DNA from: Chinchilla lanigera | Lineage: Eukaryota > Chordata > Mammalia > Rodentia > Chinchillidae | Length of the DNA stretch: 64,000 bases | Assembly: GCF_000276665.1 (NCBI RefSeq) | Contig: NW_004955402.1 | Location: 510,251 to 574,250, forward strand | Direction: 5' to 3' | Shown: positions 1 through 11,966 of the stretch, piece after piece | Layout: every line of letters begins with the position of its first letter | Position numbering within the stretch: the first letter of the stretch is position 1 | The notes under the pieces: model-generated | Seen by the model: only the letters and a program-made list of their open reading frames with translations | Told to the model about the DNA's origin: nothing | Databases searched by the model: none | Position numbers and translations under genes: made by a program

Positions 1-570
1 GGGTGACCATCGAGCTCCGGAGAGGAGAACCAGGGCTGGGTGCACAGCCCTCTCCTCTTGAGCACCTGGCCCTGAGCACCCTTCTGCTGGAATGAGCTGG
101 CTCCTTCTCCATGTGTTCCCAGGGAATGTGTGAGCTGAGACCTGCCTGCCACACATAGACCTGCCTGCCACACACACTCAGGCCAAGCGGGATCTGCAAT
201 GACCCGGGCTTCTTTCCAGGCTCGGCTCCCTCCGAAGTGCTCCTCCCCCTGCACTGGAGCATCTCCTCCCCGTCACCATATTCCCAGAGTCTCAAAGGCT
301 CTGGGACCAGGCCCATCCAGAGAGGCCCCCCACCAGCAAGTCCAGCTCTACAAGCAGGACCAAGCCCAGCTCCACGGCAGGGACCCTCGCCCCGTGGACT
401 CAGACACCAGCCCAAATTCCTGCTAAAACCAGAAATTCCTTGAGGCCTCCAGGGCTTAAAGGGATGCAGGGAGGTACAAAAACACCCTCATGGTGCTTTT
501 TATATGAAGAATAAAAGCATGCTTCCCTCTGCTCTGCACCCCTACTAAGAAAATAATTATCCAACATACA
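1..570. other. Unique sequence, no gene seen
   Basis: I see no exon, RNA gene or recognisable transposon here. The only local structure is a perfect-looking two-copy 19-bp tandem duplication at 138-175, differing in the last base. Short open frames on + at 199-443 are proline-rich, overlap each other and resemble no family I know. Confidence 0.6.
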
Positions 571-578
571 GGATATTA

Positions 579-900
579 TGTTTTATGTCTAGATGTCCCC
601 CCAAAGTCTCACACAGTCTTAGGCTTTTTTTGGCTGAATCTAGAGTTTTTGATTGATTCAAGCTGCAATGCTGGGATTAAGTGTGTGAGTGCCACACCTG
701 CCCTATAGATCACCTCCTCTTGTTGCTTTTGCTGTCTTCTACTGCCATGAACGGCTGCCCTTCTGCCGTGTGCCACCCTGCCTTGGATCCAGTGGGTTAG
801 AGACTGAAACCTCCACAAACTGTGAACTAAATAAACTTTTCCTCCCTTAACTTTGGGCGCTGGATATTTTGTCTCAGCAACAAGACAAGTAACTAAGATA
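579..900 (+). mobile_element. MaLR-like LTR (ERVL-MaLR), 5' LTR position
   Basis: The 3' half has the usual MaLR LTR end: a stretch reading 'gactgaaacctccacaaactgtgaactaaataaac' in meaning (polyadenylation-type AATAAA near 828-833), then a 'ttttgtctcagcaacaa' type terminus close to 900. The 5' end near 579 resembles the LTR start followed by 'gatgtccccccaaag'. A poly-T stretch and a B1-5'-end-like block on the minus strand (about 624-706) appear to lie inside it. The sequence that follows at 901 is MaLR internal sequence, which fits a 5' LTR. The exact 5' boundary is uncertain. Confidence 0.6.
624..706 (-). repeat. Possible truncated B1 fragment inside the LTR
   Basis: A T-rich run is followed by 'aatgctgggattaagtgtgt' and 'gccacacctgccc', which resemble the reverse complement of the first ~45 bases of a B1/Alu monomer. 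The middle of the element is missing or unrecognisable. It could also be chance similarity within the LTR. Confidence 0.35.
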
Positions 901-1803
901 GAATTTGGTACAAGGAGTGGGGCCAGTGCTGTGTGGTTGCCTGGTGATGTGGCTTATGAGCCTTGGGAATTAATTTGGAAAGGTTTTGAGAGATTGTTCG
1001 AGGAGGCAGCCACTGCACACTATAAACTGTATGGAGACTCTGATCAGAGCTGGAAAATCAGAGTACTGATAGAAATGCTGCAGGTTAAGATGAGACTCAG
1101 GAGGCTTCTATCGAGAAGAACTGCATTGGCTGCTGGATCCCAGGTGGTACATGTTGTGCATTGGTAGGAAGCTGGTCTGCATTCTGCTTGTGTTAGAGAT
1201 ACTGCCTGGGTGGAAGAAAAATTTCAAAGCAGTCTACTGTTGGGATGGTGGCATGGTTACTGAATGTTTTTGCTGGATCCAGGGTCGAAATTAAAAGCAA
1301 AGAAACAGCAGGGTGATTTGAAGCATTTGGCCAGAGGTAAGGCTCCAATGGAGCTGTGGATTACAAGAGTGAAATGGAGGAAAACATGGCTGTTGACAAG
1401 GAACAGGACAATGACAAATGACCTAAGGCCTCTCACCAGGAGGGAGAAGTGCATCTGAAACGCAAATCCCATGGGTGTCTTAGTGTTCCAGGCCCTGTTG
1501 TTAAAAGTTAATGGGAAACGCAGACTGTGATTGTAATAGCTCTCTTAATATTTTAATGTAGTTTTTAGAAATATTTTTGTAATCAAGTTAATTAGTCAAA
1601 GTATTATGGTTTTAACTTTGAACTGTGAACACTCTGAACATTTTGCTTTTGGTGAGGAAATGAGTTCAAGAAGAATTGTATATATGTAATTGTTATATTA
1701 ATGTAAATCTGACTAGACAAAGACATTAACTTTTCACAAATCTGCTACTGGAGACTATGGTTTAAGGAAATGTGTCTGGTTGTCAAGTTGACCAGGGGTG
1801 GGT
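901..1803 (+). mobile_element. MaLR internal region (non-coding remnant)
   Basis: It starts directly after the LTR with 'aatttggtacaaggagtggg', the characteristic start of MaLR internal sequence. It ends with 'ttgtcaagttgaccaggggt', a purine-rich stretch where the polypurine tract is expected. MaLR internal regions normally encode no functional proteins. The open frame at 853-1167 crosses the LTR/internal junction and is not a gene. The stretch 1480-1740 is AT-rich and consistent with the 3' part of such an element. Confidence 0.6.
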
Positions 1804-2427
1804 TGTGTTGGATTAAATAACGGGCAACTTGTAACACACAGCTGAACTGACCAGCATGGTTCTGGGTGTGGAGAGGCCACTGAGGATTGTTGCAAACAGC
1901 ATGAAAGCAGAACTGGAGGGGAAGACAGTATACTGTTGATTCCTCTGGAGAAGCTTGTCATGCTGGCTTTCCTGAACCAGGAAACATGAACTCGACTGTT
2001 CTCATCATCGAAGGAGCTTGTGTCCTTGCTGTTGCTGAGGATGGCTGCAGTTCCCTTTAGGGGAGCTTTGGTCCTTACCTTGAGTGTTGCTTCCTGGCTC
2101 TGGTGCAGATCCCTCAGCCTGCTGGCACAGATCCTTCATCCTGCTGGCACAGACTTTCTAGCTTCCACCACTGACATTTGGGCCTTCCCAATGCACAGTC
2201 CTGATACAGACCTGCCTAGACATTGTCATGGGCTCTAGGCCTCCAGCTGGACTCATGGAAGACATTGCCATGGGATCCAGGCCTCAGCTGGATTCTTTGC
2301 ATCTGTAGCATGTGGACAGATTTCCCGCACTTTTGCTCTTGACACTTTGGGTGAATATTATAAAATAATCCTATAAATTATGCATCTTCTATTAAATATT
2401 TTCCCTTGTAAACCCTGACTACAACAT
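1804..2427 (+). mobile_element. LTR, copy 1 of a family also present at 44104-44928
   Basis: It begins TGTGTTGGATTAA and ends near 'ctacaaca'. It aligns by eye along its whole length with 44104-44928: shared blocks include 'gatccctcagcctgctggca', 'gacatttgggccttccca' and a 3' AT-rich segment with 'attataaaataat'. That AT-rich segment lies near the 3' end and could carry a TATA or polyadenylation signal. It directly follows MaLR internal sequence, so it could be a 3' LTR, although it differs from the LTR at 579-900. The family name is unknown to me. Confidence 0.6.
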
Positions 2428-3130
2428 AGGACAAGGCTGTGCCTTCAAAGACACTGGCAAAATGCAGTGTCCTGCTGAGTCCCACTGAATGAAACGGTGC
2501 CCTGTTTTCAAAGTCATTTCCTGCCACCCAGTCTAGTTTGAACATCAAATCCAACAAGTCAGCAAAAAACCACCGCCAAATCATCTCCAGGCCCAGGGAT
2601 GTTCTTCTTCATATGCAAAACGGGAAGAGGAGCAGAAAAGATAAAAATCTAAACTGTTTATCATTGTGTAGTATTTATTACATTTCTGCTTTGTTACAAA
2701 ATGTAGTAAAAAAAAAAAAAAAAAGGTACTTAAACGGCACATATGTAATGGAGATCCTTGCTGTGAGGGAAACCAGTCTCCCTCCAGCGCATTCAGACCG
2801 GAGCTCTGCCTGCTTGGGCAGATCAACAGATGAACTAGATGGCACAGGTCCTTGTGTGTTTGTACCACAACATGCAATCACACCGTGCTCACCATGCACC
2901 TTCAGAGTAGTTGTTCTGGAAATGTCCCCAGATCCCACCAGCAAGACACTGTGTGTAGCTCTGCGGACTGTGGGCAGAGTCCTCAGAGTGGCTGATGTGC
3001 ATGTGGTGGACAGGTCAGGTCAAGGAGAGCTGAGACCTCAGCAGCTTGTGGCATGAAACCCCGCTCTGAGCAGTGTGGACTGGCTGAGATGACAGCGACA
3101 CTCGCTACACCCTTCCCAGTGTCCAGCACA
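2428..3130. other. Unique sequence with an A-run
   Basis: No gene is supported. A run of 18 A at about 2709-2726 may be the tail of a retroposed sequence lying upstream (2430-2708), but I see no polyadenylation signal and recognise no source transcript. Confidence 0.5.
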
Positions 3131-3265
3131 GTCCTATGCTTTACCTGAGAAAACTCCTTTTCCCCAACGCCCCTCTAAGGCTGTTATGTTTCCCGTGTGA
3201 GGTGGAGCTGCTGAGGCCACCCACCGTCACACAGGCCAGAGCACAGCATCCAGGTTAAAGGTTTC
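3130..3265 (-). repeat. Possible MIR SINE fragment
   Basis: The order 'gaggtggagctgctgaggcc' then 'gtcacacaggccagagcaca' then 'atccaggtt' resembles the reverse complement of the MIR core (ending in the cancellation of 'acccaggattcgaac'). Divergence is high, as expected for MIR in rodents. Confidence 0.4.
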
Positions 3266-4639
3266 TCATCTATCTACAAGATCTGGGCTGTTGAGGAGAC
3301 TGATTTCACGCCTTGTAAGCCCACACTGTCAAGGCCCTGATGGACATTATTACGCGCCCACCAGCGAGCTGGGAGCTGATCCTGCACCCCTGCGGAAGGT
3401 GACTGCCTTGAGGAACCGCTTGTCCCCCATGGGATGAGCTCTTCCCACCTGGCTCCACTCTACACATGCTCACTCCATGACTCTTTCAGAGAACTTCTAA
3501 ATCCTGACCTCTAACTGGAGATGTCTAAGACAGACTGGCTATTAGGGTGCTCTGTTTTGTCTAGACAGAGATGACCGTGGTGCTATAAAATCAGGCCTGG
3601 ATGCCAGGCCTCTCCTCATCAGTCCCGACCACCGGCCCCAGCCAGGAGACACCCACTCAGGTCTGCAGGGTGAGGATTTCGAGCTCTTGCTCCTCGTGGT
3701 GAGAGGGATGCTTGGCCCTGGCCGGCACTGTGGGAGGCACCTGTTCCCCCCACTGCCCTGTCCACCTAAATCTGCCCATACACAGCCTCTGCAGCCTGCT
3801 CCCAGTTCCCGCCCCCACCCGGCCTCCCTTCAGCCTCTTCTCCCACCTCCAGAATTTACAAAAAGCTGTTCACCCGCCAGTGACGTTTCCTCTGGTGCTC
3901 AGGGTGCCGCCTACACACTGCCTCGGTCACCGCTCTCCCAAGGGCCTCTCTTCCAGGGCCGCGCCTGCCACACTGGTGTCACCTTGCGATGCCCATGTCC
4001 AGACGTCCATCCTGTGCCTGATTCAGGCTGCCCACCACCTCTGGACAACCACAGTCCCTCTCCTGGCTTCAGCTGTTACCCAATTTTTAAAACTCCAGTC
4101 ACCCCACACCCAGCAGGAAGTAAGACACGCTGAGTTTTGGTCCAAGATAAAGATGAACTCTTCATCTTTCAGAAGCTCCTACAGCCTCTGTGGAGGAACT
4201 ACCCATCCTACAGCGGCCCCACCTGAGCACAGCTGGCCAGGGAGCGGTGAGGACGTGTGCAATGGAAGGCAGCAGCGGGACACTGGATGGCTTCAGGGTC
4301 GTGGGTGCAGAGGTGACCCAGAGGATGGAGCCTCGGGGACGCGGACTCATAGCTCCAGGTGGCACTGGCTGAGACTCAGAGGGGCGGAGATCAGTGGCAC
4401 CACCCCTCCAGCTGTGGCCTGTGTGCTAGGGTGCGAGCAAGCAGGGCCCCTGGGCCTCAGCTGCTCCCAAAGGAAGGGCCGAAGGACAGCAGGTGGGTTG
4501 TGAGGAGGAAGCAGCTCTTCCTGAGGACACACAGACAGGCAGACAGACTCTCTGCGGGGGGAGGCGGCGGGGGGGGGACAGGAGCACAGTGTCCCCATCA
4601 GAGGACTCTCTGTGGAGAATTTAATGTTTTAAGGTTTTT
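3266..4639. other. Unique GC-rich sequence, no gene seen
   Basis: Several overlapping open frames (for example 3687-4133 and 3712-4503 on +, the second of 263 codons) run through proline- and serine-rich translations. Both strands are open at once, as in stop-poor GC-rich DNA, and no domain is visible. A G-rich run sits at about 4553-4578. Confidence 0.55.
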
Positions 4640-4830
4640 CCTTGAGGTACTGAGGATTGAACCCAGGGACACTCTACCCTGAGCTGCATCTCCAGTCCTC
4701 CCTTTTGATTTTGTTCTGATTGTTTTGAGGCAATGTGTCACTATATTGCCCAGGCTGGCCACCACAATCTTCCTGCCTCAGCCTCTCAAGTAGCTGCTAG
4801 GATGACAGCACACACCACCACGCCCAGCAA
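4640..4830 (-). repeat. Composite B1+ID SINE (dimer)
   Basis: Read on the minus strand, a B1/7SL monomer (from about 4830 down to 4718, with 'gaggctgaggcaggaagatt') is followed by an A-rich linker and an ID-like unit ('gagatgcagctcagggtaga', then 'ccctgggttcaatcctcag'). This B1-then-ID order is that of the dimeric rodent SINEs described as B1-dID in several non-muroid families. It is diverged and therefore fairly old. Confidence 0.75.
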
Positions 4831-7800
4831 GAATTTAATTTCTGCCCTCCTCCAGAATGTGTGCATTATCGCATTTGATGGTAAACATGTGCTTCTGAAG
4901 TCCTTCTCCTGCCAGTATCTATAGTAGCAGGAGAGCTGGCTACTTGTGCCCGTGTCACCCCTCTCCTGGGTGTACTATGGGATGGAGGGGCAGGTGTCAC
5001 ATCCCAAACCATGCAGCACCCAGGGTGCAAGAGCAGCTGGAATTCTATGCCAATGCCGGCCGAGTCAGAGCATGGTCATGGGGCCCACACTTCCCTTCTG
5101 GTGCTGCCACCACCAGAGCCATCCTGGCCCGGTCAGCCCCTCCCAGGGCTGGGTGGTACCCCCACCCAGGCTGTCTGGGAGCACAGGGCCAGGTGTGACA
5201 GCCGGCAGGACAGACGGGCCTCCCCTCCTACATCAGCTCCAGAAGGCAGTGCAGGCCAAGACCAGGGACTGTGTGATTCCAGAGGGCAAGGAAAACACCT
5301 CAGATTTCCTGGCGTTTCATCACAGGGAAGAGTTTAGATGCTAAGCCCAGCACAGATGCCCACCCTACTCCCGAGCTGCCTGGGCTGCAAACGTCGGCTG
5401 AGCCTGGGCCTGCTGGGGACCCCGTGTTCCAAGCAGTCACCACTCTGTGACCCTGTTCCTCCAGGGGCCATGGACTGAGCAGCAGACAGACTGAACCAGG
5501 AGCTGTCTTCCTCATGCTGCCCGGAAGTACTCTGTGAATATCCGAGTTAACAGGGGAGAAGTCCACAGCACCATGCTAACTATTGTTCCTCAAAATCTAA
5601 AAATGGGACCCTACGCCACCACCTAGCATTAGACTTGTTTATTTTTGCAGCCCCCTTTGGGGGTTTGCATTGAAACACAGTGTCCTGAGATAAGCAGAAG
5701 CTGGTGCCAACTTCAGGGCCTGAGAAGGTCTGGAGTCACTGCATGAGGAGGGCAGAGAAGAAACTGCCAGCCCAGGGCCACCTGGCACAGCAGGTGGACT
5801 GACCCACACGCAGGCCACATGACGCCAGGTCTGCCAGACACCCTCCGGAGAAGGGCAGAGCTGCCTCCTTCATTCACCACTGGAGAGGGGGAAGCTAAGT
5901 CGTCACCCAGGTTACTGCTGCCCCCGCTGAGAGGACAGCATTAAAGCCCTCAGTGGCTTCCTCAGAACGGGCCAGTCCATTCCCCGGTCATCGCTGAGGT
6001 AAGGATTCAAGTCCCTGTCCTGTCGGAGCACTGACACTCCTGGTCACCACACAGCTCTCCATGGGACACAAGTTCTCTAAACTATCAGCCACGGCTCTCC
6101 CCTTACGACCACCGCCAGCACAGCTGCCGTCCACGGCCTCAGAAGAGGACAGACAAGGTGGACAGAGCTCCCAGGAGCCACGGCCAGGAAACCTGGCTGG
6201 AAAGGAGCTGAGGACACAGGCCTGAGCAGGTGGGTGGGGGACAGCGGCCTGGCTGTCACCTACTGGGGCCTGGGGCCTGCAGCAGCTCAGTCCCACCCTC
6301 CCAGAATTCTCCAGGCAGAACTGGGGTTCTCGTGACTCCAGCCTGAGCCCCAGGCCGGCTAGGTCCCTTCCCTGGGGTGAAGGAGCCCTGCGGGCCACAG
6401 TGAACCAGCACAGTCCCAGACCTCGGCAGGAACCAGCAGCCAGGGGAGGAGGCGGGAGACAGCACAGGAGCTCGGCAGCCCAGCACAGATGTGGGCGGGG
6501 AGGCCGGGGTCAAAGCCCCACAGGCTCTCCCTCTTCTTCCTCCCTTCTCTCAGAGCTGACTTGAAAGTCTCTTTACCGCACCTTCCAGCTGCCCCTCAGC
6601 AGGGGAAAAGGGAGGCTGAGGGGCACACCTGCCACACAGAGACACTGAGTGACCTCCTCTGCCTGGATGGAGGTGCCATCCCACCGAGGAGAAGCTCCAG
6701 GACAGCGAAAACTCAGGGCTTCCGGCCTGGGGAGTCTGGCCCTGGCTCGAGGATGACCTCATCACATGCTCCTCAGAGTCGACATTCCCACAGCTCCGGA
6801 GCTCACATTCACTGGGTCCTGATCCTCCTGAGACAAGCCCCACACCACACACACTGCGGTTGGGGCTCCCGGGCATGAAGGGGTGCTGGCTCCACACAGG
6901 AGACCCCCACATCAGCAGGGTTCCGCTTGGTAGCTTCTGTGGGTGGCTCAGCCCTTCCAGCCTAGTCCTTCCTCAAGCAGAGCACAGTGCCACAGGGAGA
7001 GGAGCAGAAGGCCTGTCCGGGAGCTGAGACCCGGCCAGTGGAGACGCCAACTCCAAACCCACATGACCCCAGGCCTGTGCCTCAGCCTCTCTCCAGCACC
7101 CCAGCAACCTGGCCTGCTTGCTCTAAAAAAAATCTGAATAATTACAATTTTTAGGGTTCAGAGGACCAAAGAAATAGGGTCACGTCTCATGACTATTTCT
7201 ACCATCTTCCCTTTTAAGTGAGGAACTCAAACCAAAACAACCTCTCTTTGTATAAAAAATGTTTCCCCTGGATTCCGTGAGGACCCTCAACTGGGTAGGG
7301 CTCCAACTGGGCCTGACTCTCCGAGCCCCTAGCCTGCCTGCCAGCAGAAGCACTACTGTCTTGCAGGGAACTCAGCTCAGCACCCAAAGCTGTCATCGGC
7401 AAGCATAGGAAAGGAGATAGGACAAGGAATTTTGCAGGTCCTGGGGACTCCTGGAGACACCCAAAAGTTTACATGAGATGCTTCAAGGATTTTGCCCACT
7501 GGGATACAAGGCACCAGAAAACTTTAACCACATATGTTAAACCTTCCCATCTGCCTTTTTTTCTATCGCTGTATAAGGGACACACTTCTCTTTGTTGGAG
7601 GAAGATGGTCTTCTGGTCTTACCAAACTCTCTGCCTAAACCCAGGCACAATAAATTCCACACCATGTTGCCTTTACACAAGCCGGCGGTCGCTGCTGGTT
7701 CCTCCTGCCCCCGCACCTTACGTTACAACTTCATAGCTCCCAGGAGACAAACAAGGAGCCGGAGGCCCAGGAGCAACACATAGCCTCCTCGGGTACCAGG

Positions 7801-9149
7801 ATCACCATGCCGAAGCCTGTGCCTCGGGCCTGGCCCTGAGCACCACGAGGAGGTTCCCTGCCTCATGCGCGGATGTGCAGGCAGTGGCAAAGCACCGGAC
7901 CATGGTGTCCAGCTGTCAGGAGCTCAGCAGTCGGACAGCAGTCCTGACCTCGAGGGGAGCTCGCTGACCGCCACTATCAGCAGAGGAAGCCGAACCAGCA
8001 ACTGCAGGTGAGAGGGTCAGCACCTCAGGAGCACCTGACCTCTCCCTTTGGGGAGTTTTCCTAGTTCTGATTTCTAAAAACTCCCATGCACTGCTCTGAG
8101 AGCAACATACTCCTCAGGGAACAGGGATGGGAAGAAGCCTGCAGACACGGCCGGACGTTGTCTCCCACCACCAACAGAAACACAAGCATAATGTGCCAAA
8201 TGCTTTTTCAGATTCCCCTCAGCAGGAGGAGAAGCACACACCATTTCCCCAGAGTCACCACAGAAGCCTGAGCCCTGGACGCTACACTGCCTTTGGCTCC
8301 TAGATGCAAATGCACATTCTCCTCACACTGCTGGCTGGTGCTTTGTCACTGACCAGTGAAAATCAGGCCTCCGGTGACGTGGGGGGTTCTCACCTGTGAA
8401 AGCATCTGTGGCCTGAAAACCAGCTTCCTGCATACTGCTCTCCCGGCGAGCTGTGTCCCGACTCAAGCTGTCCTGCTGGAGGAAACCGCCCGGTGGGGTC
8501 TCAGGTCACCTCCATCACGGCCCTGTGGTCCAGCTCCCAGGGGCATTTGGTTCCCACTGCCCCTGCTCCCACACCCCATGAGCAAGAGGCACTTGGAGGG
8601 CACACAGTCACCTCAGCCGTCCAGCCAGAGTGTGGAAGCCATGGCGCCCGAACATGGGGCTGCAGTCCGCTGAGACCTGTGCTCCCACCTCAAGGCAAAG
8701 GCCGCCTCAGCCTCTGGGCAGCCAGCATCTCCCTGTCTTCGCTCACCAGAGGAGCCCAGCCTGGTCTGCTCTGCCGTCCTTTGCTTCACCTCTGTCCTCG
8801 CTGAAATGGAAAAGAAAGAAGTCACTTTCCAGAGGACCTATGCACCTTTTCCTGAGCACCAAATCTTAACGGTTCACCCACAGAAGCCAAAAAGAAACAG
8901 CCACCAGAGCCGAGCCCAGGACCTGCTGCAGGCACAGGGTGAGGGTGAGTGGGGCCTCCCGCTGCACCCAGGGCAGCAGAGCGTCCACCCTCCAACCTCC
9001 GCACGAGCAGCCTCGAAGGGCCCCGTCTCCACACGCTTCCCCAGCAGGTCCCGAGTTCTCAGGCGTGGGTCTTTGGTTCACATTCACTGCTCTCCCCACT
9101 CCAGAAAGGACAGATCCGATTTAGGCTGAACGGTTTTTAAAAATAATTC
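4831..9149. other. Unique GC-moderate sequence, no gene supported
   Basis: No transposon or conserved exon is recognised over 4.3 kb. Open frames of 60-140 codons on both strands (for example 4946-5344 +, 5988-6398 -, 6489-6878 +, 8493-8804 +) overlap one another, are low in complexity and match no family I know. Short exons of an unknown gene cannot be excluded by eye. Confidence 0.5.
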
Positions 9150-9647
9150 TTACACTAAGATTAAGTGATGTTTACCCCAGGAATACAAGGATGATTCAAC
9201 ATATGCAAATCAATAAATGTAATATATCACATCAACAGAATAAAGGGCAAAGTCATATAACCATCTCAACAGAAACAGAAGAAGCATTTGATAAAATTCA
9301 ACATTCCTGAAAAAACCCTCAGTGTAACAGACTATATCAGATCACAGCCAACATCATGCTGAATGTAAAACATGATGAAAACTTTTCCTCTAACATCAGG
9401 AACCAGATGAAGATGTGCATTTTCACCACTCATATTCAGCACCATATTGGAAATTATAGCCACACAAACAAGGCAAGAGAAAGAAAGAAAGGGAATCCAA
9501 ATTGGAAATAAAGAAATCAAATTTTCCCTAGTTACCAAGAGCATAAGTTTATTATAGAAAAGCCTAAAGACTCCACAAAAACTGTTAGATGTGATAACAC
9601 AAATTTAGGTGTATAATATGATATCAATCTTTAAAAAGTTGGTACCA

Positions 9648-9731
9648 GGGCTGGGGATATAGTTCAGTGGCACAAGTGCCTGCCTACTAAGTGCAAGGTC
9701 CTGAGTTCAATTCCTGGTACTGAAAAAAAAT
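9648..9731 (+). repeat. ID SINE
   Basis: It starts 'gggctggggatatagttcag' and contains the A-box-like 'tagttcagtggc' and B-box-like 'gagttcaattcc', ending in an A-rich tail. This is the tRNA-Ala/BC1-derived ID structure. It is inserted in the L1 and so is younger than it. Confidence 0.9.
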
Positions 9732-9872
9732 AAGTGGGAACATAAAAAGTCAGTAACATTTTTATGTACCAGTATATAAAATATACCATATACCAGTATA
9801 CCGTTCTTGAGAAATGAAATAATATTCCTACTCACAGTGGCTACCAAAAAGTAGCAATATAAACTCAAGTAA

Positions 9873-10484
9873 GAAAGTGAACTCTGCGCGCTGAAGGCCC
9901 AGAGGGCGAGCGCCCTGAAAGTGCAGTGGTCACTGGTGTGGACACTGTCATGAACCACCACATGCAGGAAACCAGCTTCACAACAGAGGCCTACAAGAAA
10001 TACATCAAAGACTACATGAAACCAATCAAAGGCAAACTTGAAGAACAAAGACCAGAAAGAGTAAAACCATTTATGACAGGGGCTGCAGAACAAATCAAGC
10101 ACATCCTTGCTAATTTCAAAAACTGTCAGTTCTTTATTGGTGCAAACATGAATCCAGACGGCATGGTTGCTCTCCTGGACTACTGTGAGGATGGTGTGAC
10201 CCCATTTATGATTTTCTTTAAGGATGGTTTAGAAACGGAAAAATGTTAAAGGATTTGGTGGTTACCTTGGATCTACCACTTGTCATAACTGGCTGCTGCC
10301 TGTCAGCCACACAGCACCAGGATTTTAGACAAATGGGATTGATGTCATCTTGAACACTGTTTATTTTGACCATGTTTTATTTGGAGTGGAGGCATTGTTT
10401 TTCAGGGAAAAAACACATCATGTAGGTTGTCTAAAAATAAAGTACATTTAAACTCAAAAAAAAAAAAAAGGAAAGTGAACTCTG
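9873..10484 (+). pseudogene. TPT1: TPT1 (translationally controlled tumour protein) processed pseudogene, 5'-truncated
   Basis: From 9887 the sequence reads in one frame to a stop at 10247-10249 and matches the C-terminal ~119 residues of TPT1 (usual length 172), including the blocks [27 protein letters not shown] and [14 protein letters not shown]; the first ~53 residues are absent. There are substitutions relative to the well-conserved family (for example GENMNPDG reads GANMNPDG) but no stop or frameshift. The TPT1 3' UTR follows, with an AATAAA at about 10436-10441, and a poly-A tail at 10455-10469. There are no introns. The copy is flanked by a perfect 14-bp direct repeat, GAAAGTGAACTCTG, at 9873-9886 and 10471-10484, the target-site duplication left by L1-driven retrotransposition. 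With no start codon or promoter it should be non-functional, although its open frame suggests either recent insertion or little time to decay. Confidence 0.95.
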
Positions 10485-10517
10485 TGATGGAAATTACAGA
10501 ATACTGCTGATTTCAGT

Positions 10518-10608
10518 GGGCCAGGGATATAGCTCAGCAGCACAAGGGCCTGCCTGGCAAGCACAAGGTCCTGAGTTCCATTCCTGGTATCAAAAAAAAA
10601 AAAAAAAA
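10518..10608 (+). repeat. ID SINE with target-site duplication
   Basis: It has ID A-box ('tagctcagcagc') and B-box ('gagttccattcc') blocks, then 17 A. The 8-bp direct repeat GATTTCAG lies at 10509-10516 and 10609-10616. It is inserted in the L1 between blocks that otherwise continue, so it is younger than the L1. Confidence 0.9.
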
Positions 10609-11882
10609 GATTTCAGAAAATGGAAAGATATTCCTTGCTCATGGATAAGAGAACTAACACTGTGAAAATGGCCATACTCCCAAAATTATTGTACAGATCC
10701 AATGCAGTCCCAACTAAAATACCATTAGTATACCTCACAGATCTAGGGAAAACATTCCTACCTGGTTCACCTGGAACCAGAAGATACCCAGAATAGCAAA
10801 AGCAATCCTGGGAAACAAAGGAAAGGCAGTCTCTGACTTGAAATTATACTACAAAGCTACTGTGATAAAATCAGCACGGTACTGGCAGAAAAAAAAACCA
10901 GACCTGAGGATCAGTAGAACAAATTAGAAGATGTAAACACAACTACAAACACACTCAGCCACCTTATGTTTGACAAAGATGTTCAATGGAAGGAAGATAG
11001 CCCCTTTAACAAATGATACTGGAAAAACTGGCTTTCCACATGCCGAAGACTAAAACGAGACCCGTGTCTATCACTGTGCACTAAAGTCAAAATGGGTCAA
11101 AGATCTAAATATTAAAACAGAAACACTAAATCTACTGGAAGAGAAAGTAGGTAGAAATCTTGAAGACATAGGGGTAGGCAGAGAGCTCATGAACAAAAAC
11201 CAAACTGCACGGGAAATACTTCCAAGAATCAACAACTGGGATCTCATCTTATTGAAAAGTTTTTGCACATCAAAAGAAATCACCAACAGGGTAAAAAGAA
11301 AACCCACAAACTGGGAAAAAATTTTAACTAACTGTCAAACAAAGGACTTGCACCTAGAACATATAAAGAATTAAGGCCCCTAAAAAAATTAGGCCCCTAA
11401 AATTCAAAGGCCCAGTACAAAAATGGGCATCTGAGATGAATACACATTTTTCAGATGAAAAAATACAAATGGCAAATAAATATATTAAAAATGTTCAACA
11501 TCATTGGTCATTCAAGAAATGCAAATTAAAACATCGCTGAGATTCCATCTCACCTAGAAAGAATGGCTTTCATTAAGAAATCAACCAATAACAAATGCTG
11601 GAGAGGCTGTGGAGGAAAAGGAACCCTTCTTCACTGCTGGTAGGAGTGTAGACTGGTGAAACCACTGTGGAAATCAGTGTGGAGATTCCTAACAACACTA
11701 GGATCAGAGGTCCCACTTAACCCAGCTATTCCCCTTCTGGGTATTTTTCCAGAAGAACTGAAAACATCACACCACAGTGATGTATGTGCACCCATATTTA
11801 TAGCAGTGCAATTTGTCATAGCTAAATCTTGGAAACAACCCAAATGCCCATCAATGGAGGAATGAATAAAAATGATGTGGGA

Positions 11883-11966
11883 TTTTTTTTTCTGGTACCA
11901 GGAATTGAACTCACGACCTCACACTTGCCAGGCAGGTGCTGTGCCACTGAGCTAAATCCCCAGCCT
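11883..11966 (-). repeat. ID SINE (minus strand)
   Basis: The reverse complement starts 'ggctggggatttagctcagt' and ends at a poly-T run (11883-11891 on +). Imperfect direct repeats flank it: 'gatgtgggattttt' at 11874 and 'gatgtagggattttat' at 11967. It splits the L1 ORF2 end. Confidence 0.9.

Noticed and set aside
3712..4503. 263-codon open frame on +
   Set aside because: It overlaps several frames on both strands, is proline/serine-rich, has no domain, and sits in stop-poor GC-rich DNA.
9648..9731. A tRNA gene (A- and B-box-like motifs in ID elements here and at 10518, 11883, 13170, 30246 and 41106)
   Set aside because: These are tRNA-derived SINEs with A-tails in many copies; no cloverleaf is expected.
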